Origin: an uncultured Eubacteriales bacterium
GTDB lineage: Bacteria; Bacillota; Clostridia; Oscillospirales; CAG-382
Assembly (NCBI GenBank): GCA_934479825.1
Contig: CAKSOW010000016.1
Coordinates: 1 to 53,719, forward strand
DNA: 53,719 nucleotides
Reading direction: 5' to 3'
The notes beneath the pieces were generated by a model that did no database searches, was not told the origin of the DNA, and worked only from the letters and a program-made list of their open reading frames with translations. The translations under genes and the position numbers were made by a program. How positions within the stretch are numbered: the first letter of the stretch is position 1; each line of letters begins with the position of its first letter. Of the stretch, positions 41,189 to 49,496 are shown one piece after another.

Positions 41189-44017
41189 TTATTCCTTATC
41201 GTCCGTATCGATATCGGGTAATCCTGCGCCGCAGCACTTTTTGTATTTTTTACCGCTTCCGCAGGGGCACGGGTCATTACGGCCCACCTTTTCGGCAGCC
41301 GTCTTGCGGATCGGTTCTTTTCTGGCTTCGGGCTTTGCGCTTCTTCCGTAGACGCTACCGCGGATGCTGTCCGAGGCACGCACGGGTGCGGCGGTCGGGC
41401 CGCCTTTCAAACCGGCTCCTGTTTCACGGGGCGCGGTCGGGGCTTTGATCTGCGTGGTGGGAATGACCATCAACATCATTTTGGCCGTCTGTTCGCGAAC
41501 CGATGTAATCATCTCATCAAACATATCGGCAGCCGCTCTGCGGTATTCGTTGACCGGATCTTTCTGGGCATAGGCCTGCAAGCCGATACCGTCTTCCAGA
41601 TCTTCCATGGCGTCGATATGGTTAACCCAATGGCTGTCTACGTTGCGGAGCAACACAAGGCGTTCGATCTGGCGCAGATCCTCCGGCGCAAACAAGGTCT
41701 CCTTTTCGGCATACTTGGCGTGTGCGCGGCGCAAAAGCTCGTTTTCGATATCTTTCGCGTCGATCTTATCCAATTCTTCCGTCGTGTAGACAAAGTCTTC
41801 CGGACGGGTGAGGATGCCCAAGAAGTATGCGCGCAAGGAATCGAGATTCCATTCCTCCGGCGTTTCGCCGTTCAAGAAGTTGCCGCAAGCATCGGTGACA
41901 TAGCTTTCGATCATGCCGACGATTTTATCGTGAACGTCCTCGCCGTCAAGAACCTCGCGGCGCTGTTTATAGATAAGCGAACGCTGGGTATTCATGACGT
42001 CGTCGTACATAAGTACGTTTTTACGGATGGCAAAGTTTCTGCCCTCCAAGTTCTTTTGCGCGTTCTGGATCGTGTTGGAAAGCAAGCCGGAATCGATCGG
42101 CGTATCCTCGTCAAGACCGAGTTTGGCAACCGTATTCTGAATGCGTTCACTGCCGAACAGACGCAAGAGGTCGTCTTCGAGCGACAGGAAGAAGCGCGAT
42201 GCGCCCGGGTCGCCCTGTCGGCCGGCACGGCCGCGCAGCTGGTTATCGATACGTCTGCTTTCGTGACGCTCCGTACCGAGGATGTAAAGGCCGCCTGCTT
42301 CGATGACCTTGGCCGTCTCCGGTTTGATCTCTTCCTCAAAGCGCGCCAGGATCTCGTTATAGAGCTTGCGCAGTTCAAGAACCTCTTGATCTTCGGTTTC
42401 AAAATAACTAGTAGCGTTATTGATCTGCTCCGGCTCATAACCGAGCTTTTTCATTTCGTTTTTCGCCAAAAATTCCGCATTGCCGCCGAGGGTGATATCC
42501 GTTCCGCGTCCGGCCATATTGGTGGAAATGGTGACGGCGCCGAATTTTCCGGCCTGTGCGACAATTTCAGCTTCTTTTTCATGGAATTTGGCGTTCAGAA
42601 CGGTATGCGGAATACCGTTGCGGTTCAACAGTCCGGAAAGCTCCTCGCTCTTTTCGATGGAGACCGTACCGACAAGCACCGGCTGGCCTTTGGCATGGCA
42701 TTCTTTGATCTGTTCGACGATTGCCTTGTATTTGCCGCGCATGGTGCGGTAAACGACATCGTTCATATCGTTGCGGATCATGGGTTTATTGGTGGGGATC
42801 TCCACGACGTCAAGGCTGTATATTTCGCGGAATTCCTCTTCTTCGGTCAAAGCCGTACCGGTCATGCCGGAAAGCTTATCGTACAGACGGAAATAGTTCT
42901 GGAACGTAATGGTGGCAAGCGTTTTGGATTCACTGCGGATATCCACGCCTTCCTTGGCCTCGATTGCCTGATGCAGACCGTTGGAATAGCGGCGGCCGAT
43001 CATGATACGTCCGGTAAAGGCGTCGACGATCAGCACTTCGCCGTCCTTGACGACATAGTCGATATCGCGCTTCATAGTGCCTCTTGCCTTAATGGCAAGG
43101 TTGACATGGTCGGCGATGGTGACGTTTTCGGGGTCGGACAGGTTTTCGATGCCGAAATATTGTTCCGCCTTGCGGATACCGTCGGCAGTCAGCGTTGCGG
43201 TGCGCGCCTTTTCGTCCACAATATAGTCGCCGGAAATATCTTCGTGCGATTCCTTGCTGTCAAGCTCTTTGATGACATGCACGGTAAGGGACGCGGCAAA
43301 TTTATCCGCCTTTTTATACATTTCGGAGGACTCGTCGCCCTGACCGGAAATGATAAGCGGCGTTCTTGCCTCATCGATCAGGATGGAGTCCACCTCATCA
43401 ACAATGGCAAAGGCATGACCGCGCTGAACAAGGTTGTTCTTACTTGTGACCATGTTGTCGCGCAGATAGTCAAAGCCGAATTCGTTGTTGGTGCCGTAAG
43501 TGATATCGGCGGAATACGCAACCTTGCGCTGTGCCTGGGTAAGGCCGTTGACGATAAGGCCGACGGTAAGGCCCAAGTAATTGTAGACCTTGCCCATCCA
43601 TTCGCTGTCGCGGCGTGCCAGATAATCGTTTACGGTGACAATATGAACCCCCTTGCCGGTAAGAGCATTGAGGTACGCCGGCAAAGTCGCCATAAGGGTT
43701 TTACCTTCACCGGTTTTCATTTCGGCGATACGGCCTTCATGAATGACAAGACCGCCGATGAGCTGAACGCGGTAATGCTTCTTGCCGAGCACGCGCCAAG
43801 AGGCTTCACGCACAGCAGCAAATGCGTCGGGAAGAATATCGTCGAGGGTCTCGCCGGCGGCAAGCCTGTCTTTGAGAACCTGGGTCGTGCCGCGGAGTTC
43901 CGCTTCGCTGAGGGAAGCATAGTGATCGGAAAGCGCTTCTATTTTAGCGATGATCGGGTTCATTTTCTTGACCTGACGTTCGCTGCGCGTACCGAAAATT
44001 TTGGTAACAATTGACAT
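41189..44017 (-). CDS. secA: Preprotein translocase ATPase SecA
   Basis: The 942-residue motor drives proteins through SecYEG. It contains the Walker A MKTGEGKTLMA, the Walker B/DEVD region VDEVDSILIDEARTPLIIS, the preprotein cross-linking domain, TNMAGRGTDITLG, LRGRAGRQGDPG and the helical wing domain. The C-terminus has the SEC-C zinc motif NDPCPCGSGKKYKKCCG. Length and domain order are standard. GAAAGG precedes the ATG. First gene of the secA-membrane protein-DUF362 operon. Confidence 0.98.
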   Translation of the reverse strand: MSIVTKIFGTRSERQVKKMNPIIAKIEALSDHYASLSEAELRGTTQVLKDRLAAGETLDDILPDAFAAVREASWRVLGKKHYRVQLIGGLVIHEGRIAEMKTGEGKTLMATLPAYLNALTGKGVHIVTVNDYLARRDSEWMGKVYNYLGLTVGLIVNGLTQAQRKVAYSADITYGTNNEFGFDYLRDNMVTSKNNLVQRGHAFAIVDEVDSILIDEARTPLIISGQGDESSEMYKKADKFAASLTVHVIKELDSKESHEDISGDYIVDEKARTATLTADGIRKAEQYFGIENLSDPENVTIADHVNLAIKARGTMKRDIDYVVKDGEVLIVDAFTGRIMIGRRYSNGLHQAIEAKEGVDIRSESKTLATITFQNYFRLYDKLSGMTGTALTEEEEFREIYSLDVVEIPTNKPMIRNDMNDVVYRTMRGKYKAIVEQIKECHAKGQPVLVGTVSIEKSEELSGLLNRNGIPHTVLNAKFHEKEAEIVAQAGKFGAVTISTNMAGRGTDITLGGNAEFLAKNEMKKLGYEPEQINNATSYFETEDQEVLELRKLYNEILARFEEEIKPETAKVIEAGGLYILGTERHESRRIDNQLRGRAGRQGDPGASRFFLSLEDDLLRLFGSERIQNTVAKLGLDEDTPIDSGLLSNTIQNAQKNLEGRNFAIRKNVLMYDDVMNTQRSLIYKQRREVLDGEDVHDKIVGMIESYVTDACGNFLNGETPEEWNLDSLRAYFLGILTRPEDFVYTTEELDKIDAKDIENELLRRAHAKYAEKETLFAPEDLRQIERLVLLRNVDSHWVNHIDAMEDLEDGIGLQAYAQKDPVNEYRRAAADMFDEMITSVREQTAKMMLMVIPTTQIKAPTAPRETGAGLKGGPTAAPVRASDSIRGSVYGRSAKPEARKEPIRKTAAEKVGRNDPCPCGSGKKYKKCCGAGLPDIDTDDKE

Positions 44018-44065
44018 TTTTTATAAATTCCTTTCGAGAAGATTGCAAATGATTATACATGATAC

Positions 44066-44094
44066 ATTATACACCGTTTTTTTTCATATGTAAA
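44066..44094 (-). promoter_or_regulatory. Sigma-A promoter of secA
   Basis: Minus strand -35 TTTACA (44089-44094), 17-bp spacer, -10 TATAAT (44066-44071). Confidence 0.82.
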
Positions 44095-44188
44095 TATATC
44101 TTATGAAAATTTAACATTTCATTTGTCGGCGATAAATTGCCCAAGAAAATCAAGCGCGTCATATTTTGCAGATTTGTTTGCAAAAGCC

Positions 44189-44217
44189 TTGCAAAATGGT
44201 AAAAGCTGTGCTATAAT
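44189..44217 (+). promoter_or_regulatory. Sigma-A promoter of the first Gfo/Idh/MocA gene
   Basis: -35 TTGCAA (44189-44194), 17-bp spacer, -10 TATAAT (44212-44217), about 70 bp ahead of the start codon. Confidence 0.85.
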
Positions 44218-44289
44218 CGTCTTACCGGAAACGGAACGAGAGAATGAGAAAAAAACATTTCATTTATTATATACAGGAGGATTCCCCCC

Positions 44290-45459
44290 ATGGCTACATC
44301 AAGTACGAATCTTGATCCCAATCAAAAAGCCGCCGAGACTCTCAAAGCCGGCAAAAAACTGCGCGTGGGCATTATCGGCACAGGCGGTATCGCGCATCCG
44401 CATATGAGCGCCTACATGAAATTTTCCGACGTGGAAGTCGTGGCAGGCTGTGACCTTGTTCCCGGAAAAGCAGAGGCATTCTTTGCCGAATTCGGCGTTT
44501 CCGGCATTCACTGCTACACCGATTACAAAGAAATGCTCTCCAAGGAAAAACTCGATGCCGTCAGCATCTGCACCTACAACCGCCAGCATGCCTGCTGTGC
44601 CATTGCGGCTTTGGAGGCCGGCGTCAATGTGCTTCTCGAAAAACCGTTTACGGTCACGATCGAAGAAGCGGCCGACATCATCAAAGCCGAAAAGAAAAGC
44701 GGCAAGATCCTTTCGATCGGTTTCCAGCCGCGCTTTGACGCCAACATGCAGATGATCAAGAAGATCGTCGAATCCGGCGAGCTTGGCGATATCTATTATA
44801 TCCAGACCGGCGGCGGCCGCCGTCGCGGCATTCCGGCCTACGGCACGAAAACCTCCTTTATCGAGGACGAAACGGCCGGCGTCGGCGCTTTGGGCGATAT
44901 CGGCTGCTATGCGCTCGATATGGTGCTCAACGCCATCGGCTATCCGAAACCGGTCACCGTTACCGGCTTTATCACCAATTATTTCGGCACGAATCCCGAA
45001 ACCTATTCCAACTGCGCTAACCCCGAATTCTTTGCTTCCAAATTCGGCGTTGACGACTTCGGCGGCGGCTTTATCCGTCTCGAAAACGGCTGCATCGTTG
45101 ACTTCCGTATCGCTTGGGCCATGAATATCGACACCCCCGGCGACACCATTATGCTCGGCACAAAAGGCGGACTCCGCATTCCGTCCACCAACTGCTGGAA
45201 CGGCTCTGTGGGCGGTCCGATGACCATTTACCACGCGGTTGCCGGCGAACAGGTTGAAACCGTTATTCCGATCATCGAAACACATGACAGCTACACCATT
45301 TTCGACAAGAAAGTCCGCTCGTTTATCGAAGCCGTCCAGACCGGCGGCAAAGCCCCCGTTCCCTCCAGCCAGATCTTCTACAACCAGGCCATTATCGACG
45401 GCATTATGAAATCGCACCGCGCCGGTCACGAAATCGAAATAAACCTGCCCGAGTGCTAA
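44290..45459 (+). CDS. Gfo/Idh/MocA-family oxidoreductase, paralog 1
   Basis: The 389-residue product has the N-terminal Rossmann fold, VGIIGTGGIAHPHM (residues about 25-38), the EKPFTVT motif (Glu-Lys-Pro, residues about 117-121, the catalytic lysine), IGFQPRFD, and a C-terminal alpha/beta domain with GALGDIGCYALDM. Such enzymes oxidise or reduce sugars, inositols or their derivatives with NAD(P). AGGAGG precedes the ATG. The next gene is a close paralog. G/C-ending codons dominate here more than in paralog 2. Confidence 0.92.
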   Translation: MATSSTNLDPNQKAAETLKAGKKLRVGIIGTGGIAHPHMSAYMKFSDVEVVAGCDLVPGKAEAFFAEFGVSGIHCYTDYKEMLSKEKLDAVSICTYNRQHACCAIAALEAGVNVLLEKPFTVTIEEAADIIKAEKKSGKILSIGFQPRFDANMQMIKKIVESGELGDIYYIQTGGGRRRGIPAYGTKTSFIEDETAGVGALGDIGCYALDMVLNAIGYPKPVTVTGFITNYFGTNPETYSNCANPEFFASKFGVDDFGGGFIRLENGCIVDFRIAWAMNIDTPGDTIMLGTKGGLRIPSTNCWNGSVGGPMTIYHAVAGEQVETVIPIIETHDSYTIFDKKVRSFIEAVQTGGKAPVPSSQIFYNQAIIDGIMKSHRAGHEIEINLPEC

Positions 45460-45507
45460 GAGGATTTTCCTTGGAAAAAAGCGCATTTTGCGAACATGTT
45501 TAACACG

Positions 45508-45545
45508 GCGTTCACGAACGCGTCACAAACATAGTTTACTATAAT
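45508..45545 (+). promoter_or_regulatory. Dyad and -10 box upstream of the second Gfo/Idh/MocA gene
   Basis: The dyad GCGTTC-AC-GAACGC (45508-45521) lies upstream of a TATAAT (45540-45545) with a poor -35, in the 154-bp gap between the paralogs. This suggests that paralog 2 has its own regulated promoter. A TACAAT at 45561-45566 is an alternative -10. Confidence 0.5.
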
Positions 45546-45613
45546 GTTGTTGGAATAGAATACAATTTTGTAACATATATCCAATCATTTCAGGTTTTCA
45601 GGAGGAAACAAAC

Positions 45614-46786
45614 ATGGCTACATCTACTACCAATCTCGACCCGAATCAGGTCGCAAAACAGGAAATCAAGGGTGCAGGCAGAAAATTAAAGATCGGTATC
45701 ATCGGTACCGGTTGGATTGCAGACGCACATATCGCCGCTTATAAGAACATGCCCGATGTTGAAATTGTTGCAGGCGCAGATCTTATCCCCGGCAAGGCAG
45801 AAGCTTTCTTCAAGAAACACGGTGTTGAAGGCGTAAGATGCTACAACAGCGATGAAGAGCTTATCGCTAATGAAAAGGATCTCGACGGCGTCAGCATCTG
45901 CACCTACAACTGCCAGCATGCTCCTTGCGCTATCCATGCCCTCAACGCAGGCATTAACGTTATGCTTGAAAAGCCGTTCACCGTTACCACGGAAGAGGCT
46001 ATTGAAGTCATGAGAGCCGAAAAGAAGAGCGGCAAGATTCTTACCATCGGCTTCCAGCCGCGTTTCGACCCGAACATGCAGATGATCAAGAAGATCGTTG
46101 AATCCGGCGAACTCGGCAAGGTTTACTACATCCAGACCGGCGGCGGCCGCCGTCGCGGTATTCCGACTCCGTTCGGCACCTCCTTCATCGAAAAGGATAA
46201 GGGCGGTATCGGCGCTTTGGGCGATATCGGATGCTACTCGCTCGATATGGTTCTCAACGCTATCGGCTATCCGAAACCTCTCACGGTTTCCGGCTACAAA
46301 TCCGATTTCTTCGGCAAGAATCCGGCTACCTTTGCAGACAGAGGACATCCGGAATATGCTGACATCTTCGGCGTTGACGATTTCGCAGCAGCTTTCGTTC
46401 GTCTGGAAGGCGATATCATTCTCGACTTCCGTATCGCTTGGGCTATGAACATCAACACCCCCGGCGACACCATCATTCTCGGTACCAAAGCAGGTCTTCG
46501 TATTCCGTCTACCGACTGCTGGAACGGCTCTGTCGGCGGCCCGATGACCATTTACTCGCAGGTTGCCGGTGAATCTGTTGAAACGGTTGTGCCGATTCTC
46601 AAAGACAACAGCGGCATGAGTCTGTTCGACAAGAAGATCCGTTCGTTCCTCGACGCTATCATTGACCCGTCCAAGGGCGCTCCCGTTCCGTCCAGCCAGA
46701 TCCTCTACAATCAGGCTATTATCGACGGTATCGCAAAGAGCCATGCAGCCGGCAAGGAAATCAAAATCGAAATTCCGGAAATCTAA
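45614..46786 (+). CDS. Gfo/Idh/MocA-family oxidoreductase, paralog 2
   Basis: The 390-residue product is a tandem paralog of the preceding gene, by eye about three quarters identical. It has IGIIGTGWIADAHI, LEKPFTVTTEEA, IGFQPRFDPNMQMIKKIVESGEL-type sequence (shared almost exactly with paralog 1), ALGDIGCYSLDM and DFRIAWAMN. The fingerprints GIAHPHM and GWIADAHI differ at the nucleotide-binding loop, hinting at different specificity. AGGAGGAAACAAAC precedes the ATG. Its Rho-independent terminator received the second copy of the 193-bp insertion. Confidence 0.92.
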   Translation: MATSTTNLDPNQVAKQEIKGAGRKLKIGIIGTGWIADAHIAAYKNMPDVEIVAGADLIPGKAEAFFKKHGVEGVRCYNSDEELIANEKDLDGVSICTYNCQHAPCAIHALNAGINVMLEKPFTVTTEEAIEVMRAEKKSGKILTIGFQPRFDPNMQMIKKIVESGELGKVYYIQTGGGRRRGIPTPFGTSFIEKDKGGIGALGDIGCYSLDMVLNAIGYPKPLTVSGYKSDFFGKNPATFADRGHPEYADIFGVDDFAAAFVRLEGDIILDFRIAWAMNINTPGDTIILGTKAGLRIPSTDCWNGSVGGPMTIYSQVAGESVETVVPILKDNSGMSLFDKKIRSFLDAIIDPSKGAPVPSSQILYNQAIIDGIAKSHAAGKEIKIEIPEI

Positions 46787-46806
46787 GCGAAAACCCGATT
46801 GTTCAA

Positions 46807-46835
46807 GAAGCTGCCGCTTATGCGGCAGCTTCTTT
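46807..46835 (+). terminator. Proximal copy of the duplicated terminator after paralog 2
   Basis: Stem GAAGCTGCCGC/GCGGCAGCTTC with loop TTAT, 20 bp after the stop. It is followed by only TTT before the insertion starts with GAGCGTGTCG. Confidence 0.85.
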
Positions 46836-47028
46836 GAGCGTGTCGCAAAACTGCGTTTTACGACACGGAAACAGATTCGTACGCTCGCGCCTCATGCCCA
46901 AAAGCTCCGCTTTTCGACACTCGCGAATCTATCGGTGAAAAATCCGTGGCACATGTCCCCGGATTTTTCGATTTTTATTAAAATCGGGCTTCGCCCGAAA
47001 AGTCTTATAGACTTTTGCAACAATCTGT
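46836..47028 (+). mobile_element. 193-bp non-coding insertion in a terminator (copy 2)
   Basis: This is a near-identical copy of 7146-7341. Read along the direction of the upstream gene it starts GAGCGTGTCGCAAAAC and ends near GCAACAATCTGT, the same orientation relative to transcription as copy 1. It is bracketed by 29-bp direct repeats of the local terminator hairpin (46807-46835 and 47029-47057). No plausible coding sequence. See copy 1 for internal hairpins. Confidence 0.85.
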
Positions 47029-47060
47029 GAAGCTGCCGCTTATGCGGCAGCTTCTTTTTT
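47029..47060 (+). terminator. Distal copy of the duplicated terminator after paralog 2
   Basis: The same hairpin as 46807-46835, here running into the full T-tract CTTCTTTTTTTG, so this copy retains the original 3' context. Confidence 0.85.
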
Positions 47061-47157
47061 TGCCTGAAAACAAGTTTTTTGGCGCATAAATCTGCGGTAG
47101 AATTTTTCACAATTTTCTGCTACACTGAAACAAATGCAATTTCCGGAGGTTGTTTTG

Positions 47158-47634
47158 ATGAATTCCGTTACATTCCGCAAGGCCGAACGAAAAGATACTG
47201 CCTTGATCTTAGAATTTATCCGCAGCTTGGCCGCCTATGAAAAAATGGAAAACGAAGTGGTGGCCGACAAAGCTCTGCTCGAAGAATGGATTTTCGACAA
47301 GCAGAAAGCCGAAGTCATTTTTGCCGTCGCCGACGGAAAAGAAGTCGGTTTTGCACTGTTTTTCCATAATTTTTCCACGTTTTTGGGCAGAGCCGGGCTG
47401 TATTTAGAGGATCTGTTCGTAAAGCCCGAATACCGCGGCAAGGGTTACGGCAAGGCGATTTTAAAAAGGTTAGCCGCTATCGCCGTCGAACGCGGCTGCG
47501 GCAGACTGGAATGGAGCTGTCTTGACTGGAATAAGCCGAGCATCGATTTTTACCGGTCGTTAGGCGCAGTGACGATGGATGAATGGACCGTGTACCGTGT
47601 GACGGGAGAAACGTTGAAAAAATTGGCGGAATAA
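47158..47634 (+). CDS. GNAT N-acetyltransferase (diamine acetyltransferase-like)
   Basis: The 158-residue product is a GNAT enzyme with the acetyl-CoA loop EYRGKGYGKAI (about residues 90-100), strand LYLEDLFVKP and the C-terminal WSCLDWNKPSIDFYRSLGA, a pattern close to spermidine/spermine N1-acetyltransferase and related small-amine acetyltransferases. I start at the ATG at 47158, 10 nt from GGAGG; the in-frame extension to 47134 has no site. It is probably transcribed alone or with the lipoprotein gene. Confidence 0.88.
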   Translation: MNSVTFRKAERKDTALILEFIRSLAAYEKMENEVVADKALLEEWIFDKQKAEVIFAVADGKEVGFALFFHNFSTFLGRAGLYLEDLFVKPEYRGKGYGKAILKRLAAIAVERGCGRLEWSCLDWNKPSIDFYRSLGAVTMDEWTVYRVTGETLKKLAE

Positions 47635-47683
47635 AAGTCTTTCTTCAAACAGACATTCTTCATAAATTTGAGAGGAAAACGAC

Positions 47684-48130
47684 ATGTGCAATAGAAAAAA
47701 GCTTACCCTGCTATTTGGGGTAATATTACTTGTCTGCACCCTTTTTACAGGGTGTTCGACGAAAAAAGATTCCATAAACAAGCTTAACAACACGGCGTGG
47801 GATATAACCAGTGCTAAACCGGAATACCTGACAGAATGGCCTGACAACGTATTCACAGACACGATTGCTCAACCGCAAAACGGTACCGTAGATTATGTTC
47901 TTGATTGCACCGATTTCGGCAAGTATGCGATCTTTATCAAGGACATTTCTTTGGAAGAATCGAATCAATATGTAGAAGAACTGAAAAGCAACGGGTACTC
48001 CGAAATGCATGCAACCGCAAACGATACCGCAGTTGGATTGGTGCTTGAAAGCGACAAGGCCTATTTAAGCGTTTCATATTCTGACAGCATACTCGGCATA
48101 CTCATAACTATACGAGAAGGAACAAAGTAA
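47684..48130 (+). CDS. Hypothetical lipoprotein
   Basis: The 148-residue product has a lipoprotein signal (residues 1-23, hydrophobic LTLLFGVILLVCTLF, lipobox TGC). The mature domain has YVLDCTDFGKYAIFIKDIS, resembling small clostridial lipoproteins of unknown function; I cannot assign a family firmly. AGAGGA precedes the ATG. A strong hairpin follows at 48205-48241. Confidence 0.75.
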   Translation: MCNRKKLTLLFGVILLVCTLFTGCSTKKDSINKLNNTAWDITSAKPEYLTEWPDNVFTDTIAQPQNGTVDYVLDCTDFGKYAIFIKDISLEESNQYVEELKSNGYSEMHATANDTAVGLVLESDKAYLSVSYSDSILGILITIREGTK

Positions 48131-48204
48131 ACAAACCTTTTCATGATACTGACCAAAATATTTTTGTAAAATACTTATGAACGCACGCCGATAAACTGCG
48201 TAAA

Positions 48205-48241
48205 ACGCCGTATTCTGACGAAATCCGTCGGAATACGGCGT
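48205..48241. terminator. Strong hairpin between the lipoprotein and CobW genes
   Basis: ACGCCGTATTC-T-GACG (48205-48220) pairs with CGTC-G-GAATACGGCGT (48226-48241), 16 pairs with one wobble and loop AAATC. No T-tract follows (AAATTTATG), so termination is uncertain. Confidence 0.5.
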
Positions 48242-48260
48242 AAATTTATGCGGACAGACC

Positions 48261-48289
48261 TTGCATTTTTGCAAAAAATGATATATAAT
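48261..48289 (+). promoter_or_regulatory. Promoter of the CobW-type GTPase genes
   Basis: -35 TTGCAT (48261-48266), 17-bp spacer, -10 TATAAT (48284-48289). A partial dyad (GTTG-GC...GC-CAAC, 48294-48312) lies over the predicted start site and might be a metal-regulator operator. Confidence 0.72.
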
Positions 48290-48344
48290 ATACGTTGAGC
48301 GTATAGCGCAACTTGTCATATACAAATATTGGAGATGAAATTTT

Positions 48345-49457
48345 ATGACAAAAATTGATATTTTCTCCGGCTTTCTCGGTGCCGGCAAAACCACTTTAAT
48401 CAAAAAACTGATTGCAGAAGCCTACAAAGGCGAAAAACTCGTTTTAATCGAAAACGAATTCGGCGAGACCGGCATTGACGGCGGCTTTATGAAAGAATCC
48501 GGCATTCAGGTCAATGAGCTGAACTCCGGCTGCATTTGTTGCAGTCTTGTCGGCGACTTCACCAAGGCGCTTGCCAAGGTTCTCGACGAATATGCGCCCG
48601 ACCGCATCTTGATCGAGCCGTCCGGCGTCGGAAAATTAAGCGACGTCACGCGCGCCGTCCTCGGTGCGGAAAACGGAAAAGCGGCGCTGAATGCCGCCGT
48701 CACGGTAGTGGACGCTGCCAAATGCCGTATGTATATGAAAAATTTCGGCGAATTCTTCTTGGATCAGGTCGAACACGCCGGAACCATTATTTTAAGCCGC
48801 ACATCCGGCATGGCAGAGGACAAGCTTGAAAAGTGCGTTGCCATGCTGCGCGAGCACAACGGCAAAGCCGCCCTTATCACAACGCCCTGGGACGAGCTGG
48901 ACGGCGCTCAGATCTTATCGGCCATGGAAAGCTCCAAGACATTGGAAGAAGAACTGGCTGAGCTGTTGCACGAAGAAGAGCATGAGCATGAACATCATCA
49001 CGATCATGAGCATGAGGAACATGACCATTGCTGTGATCATGCTCATGACCACGACCATGAGCACGAGCACCATCATAATCACGATGAACACGACCATGAA
49101 CATGAACACGAGCATGAACACGAGCACGGCGAAACCTGCACCTGCGGTTGCCACGACCACGATCATCACCATCATCACGCCGATGAGGTCTTTACCAGCT
49201 GGGGCACGGAAACCGCGCACAAATTCACCGAAGAGGGCTTGCGCGCGTCTCTTGCGTCGCTTGACGATCCGAACGTCTGCGGCATGATTCTGCGCGCCAA
49301 GGGAATCGTTCCGCTGACCGACGGCACATGGGCGCACTTTGACTATGTACCGGGCGAAGTCAACGTCCGTCGCGGCACATCGGAAATCACAGGCAAGATC
49401 TGTGTGATCGGCTCCAAGCTTCTCACCGACAAAATTCCGGCCGTTTTCGGCATATAA
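48345..49457 (+). CDS. CobW/ZNG-family metal-chaperone GTPase with a very His-rich segment
   Basis: The 370-residue G3E GTPase has SGFLGAGKTTLI (P-loop), IENEFGETGIDG and NSGCICCSL, the CxCC metal site next to the GTPase core. Residues about 209-280 are a segment with more than thirty histidines, plus Asp/Glu and a CTCGC cluster, then a CobW_C domain (about 295-370). COG0523 proteins with these features are implicated in zinc, cobalt or nickel handling. Zinc is likeliest, but no Zur box could be confirmed. The second GTPase follows 39 nt downstream. Confidence 0.9.
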   Translation: MTKIDIFSGFLGAGKTTLIKKLIAEAYKGEKLVLIENEFGETGIDGGFMKESGIQVNELNSGCICCSLVGDFTKALAKVLDEYAPDRILIEPSGVGKLSDVTRAVLGAENGKAALNAAVTVVDAAKCRMYMKNFGEFFLDQVEHAGTIILSRTSGMAEDKLEKCVAMLREHNGKAALITTPWDELDGAQILSAMESSKTLEEELAELLHEEEHEHEHHHDHEHEEHDHCCDHAHDHDHEHEHHHNHDEHDHEHEHEHEHEHGETCTCGCHDHDHHHHHADEVFTSWGTETAHKFTEEGLRASLASLDDPNVCGMILRAKGIVPLTDGTWAHFDYVPGEVNVRRGTSEITGKICVIGSKLLTDKIPAVFGI

Positions 49458-49496
49458 GCATAATCAAGAAAATTCGGGAAAGGATAAGAAAGCGCC

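Noticed and set aside
41618..44014. A 798-codon plus-strand open frame
   Set aside because: It is the antisense shadow of secA, which has full-length homology. The same applies to long frames opposite pgk (23738-24952), prkC (28680-30431) and the MocA genes (44299-45486, 45686-46744).
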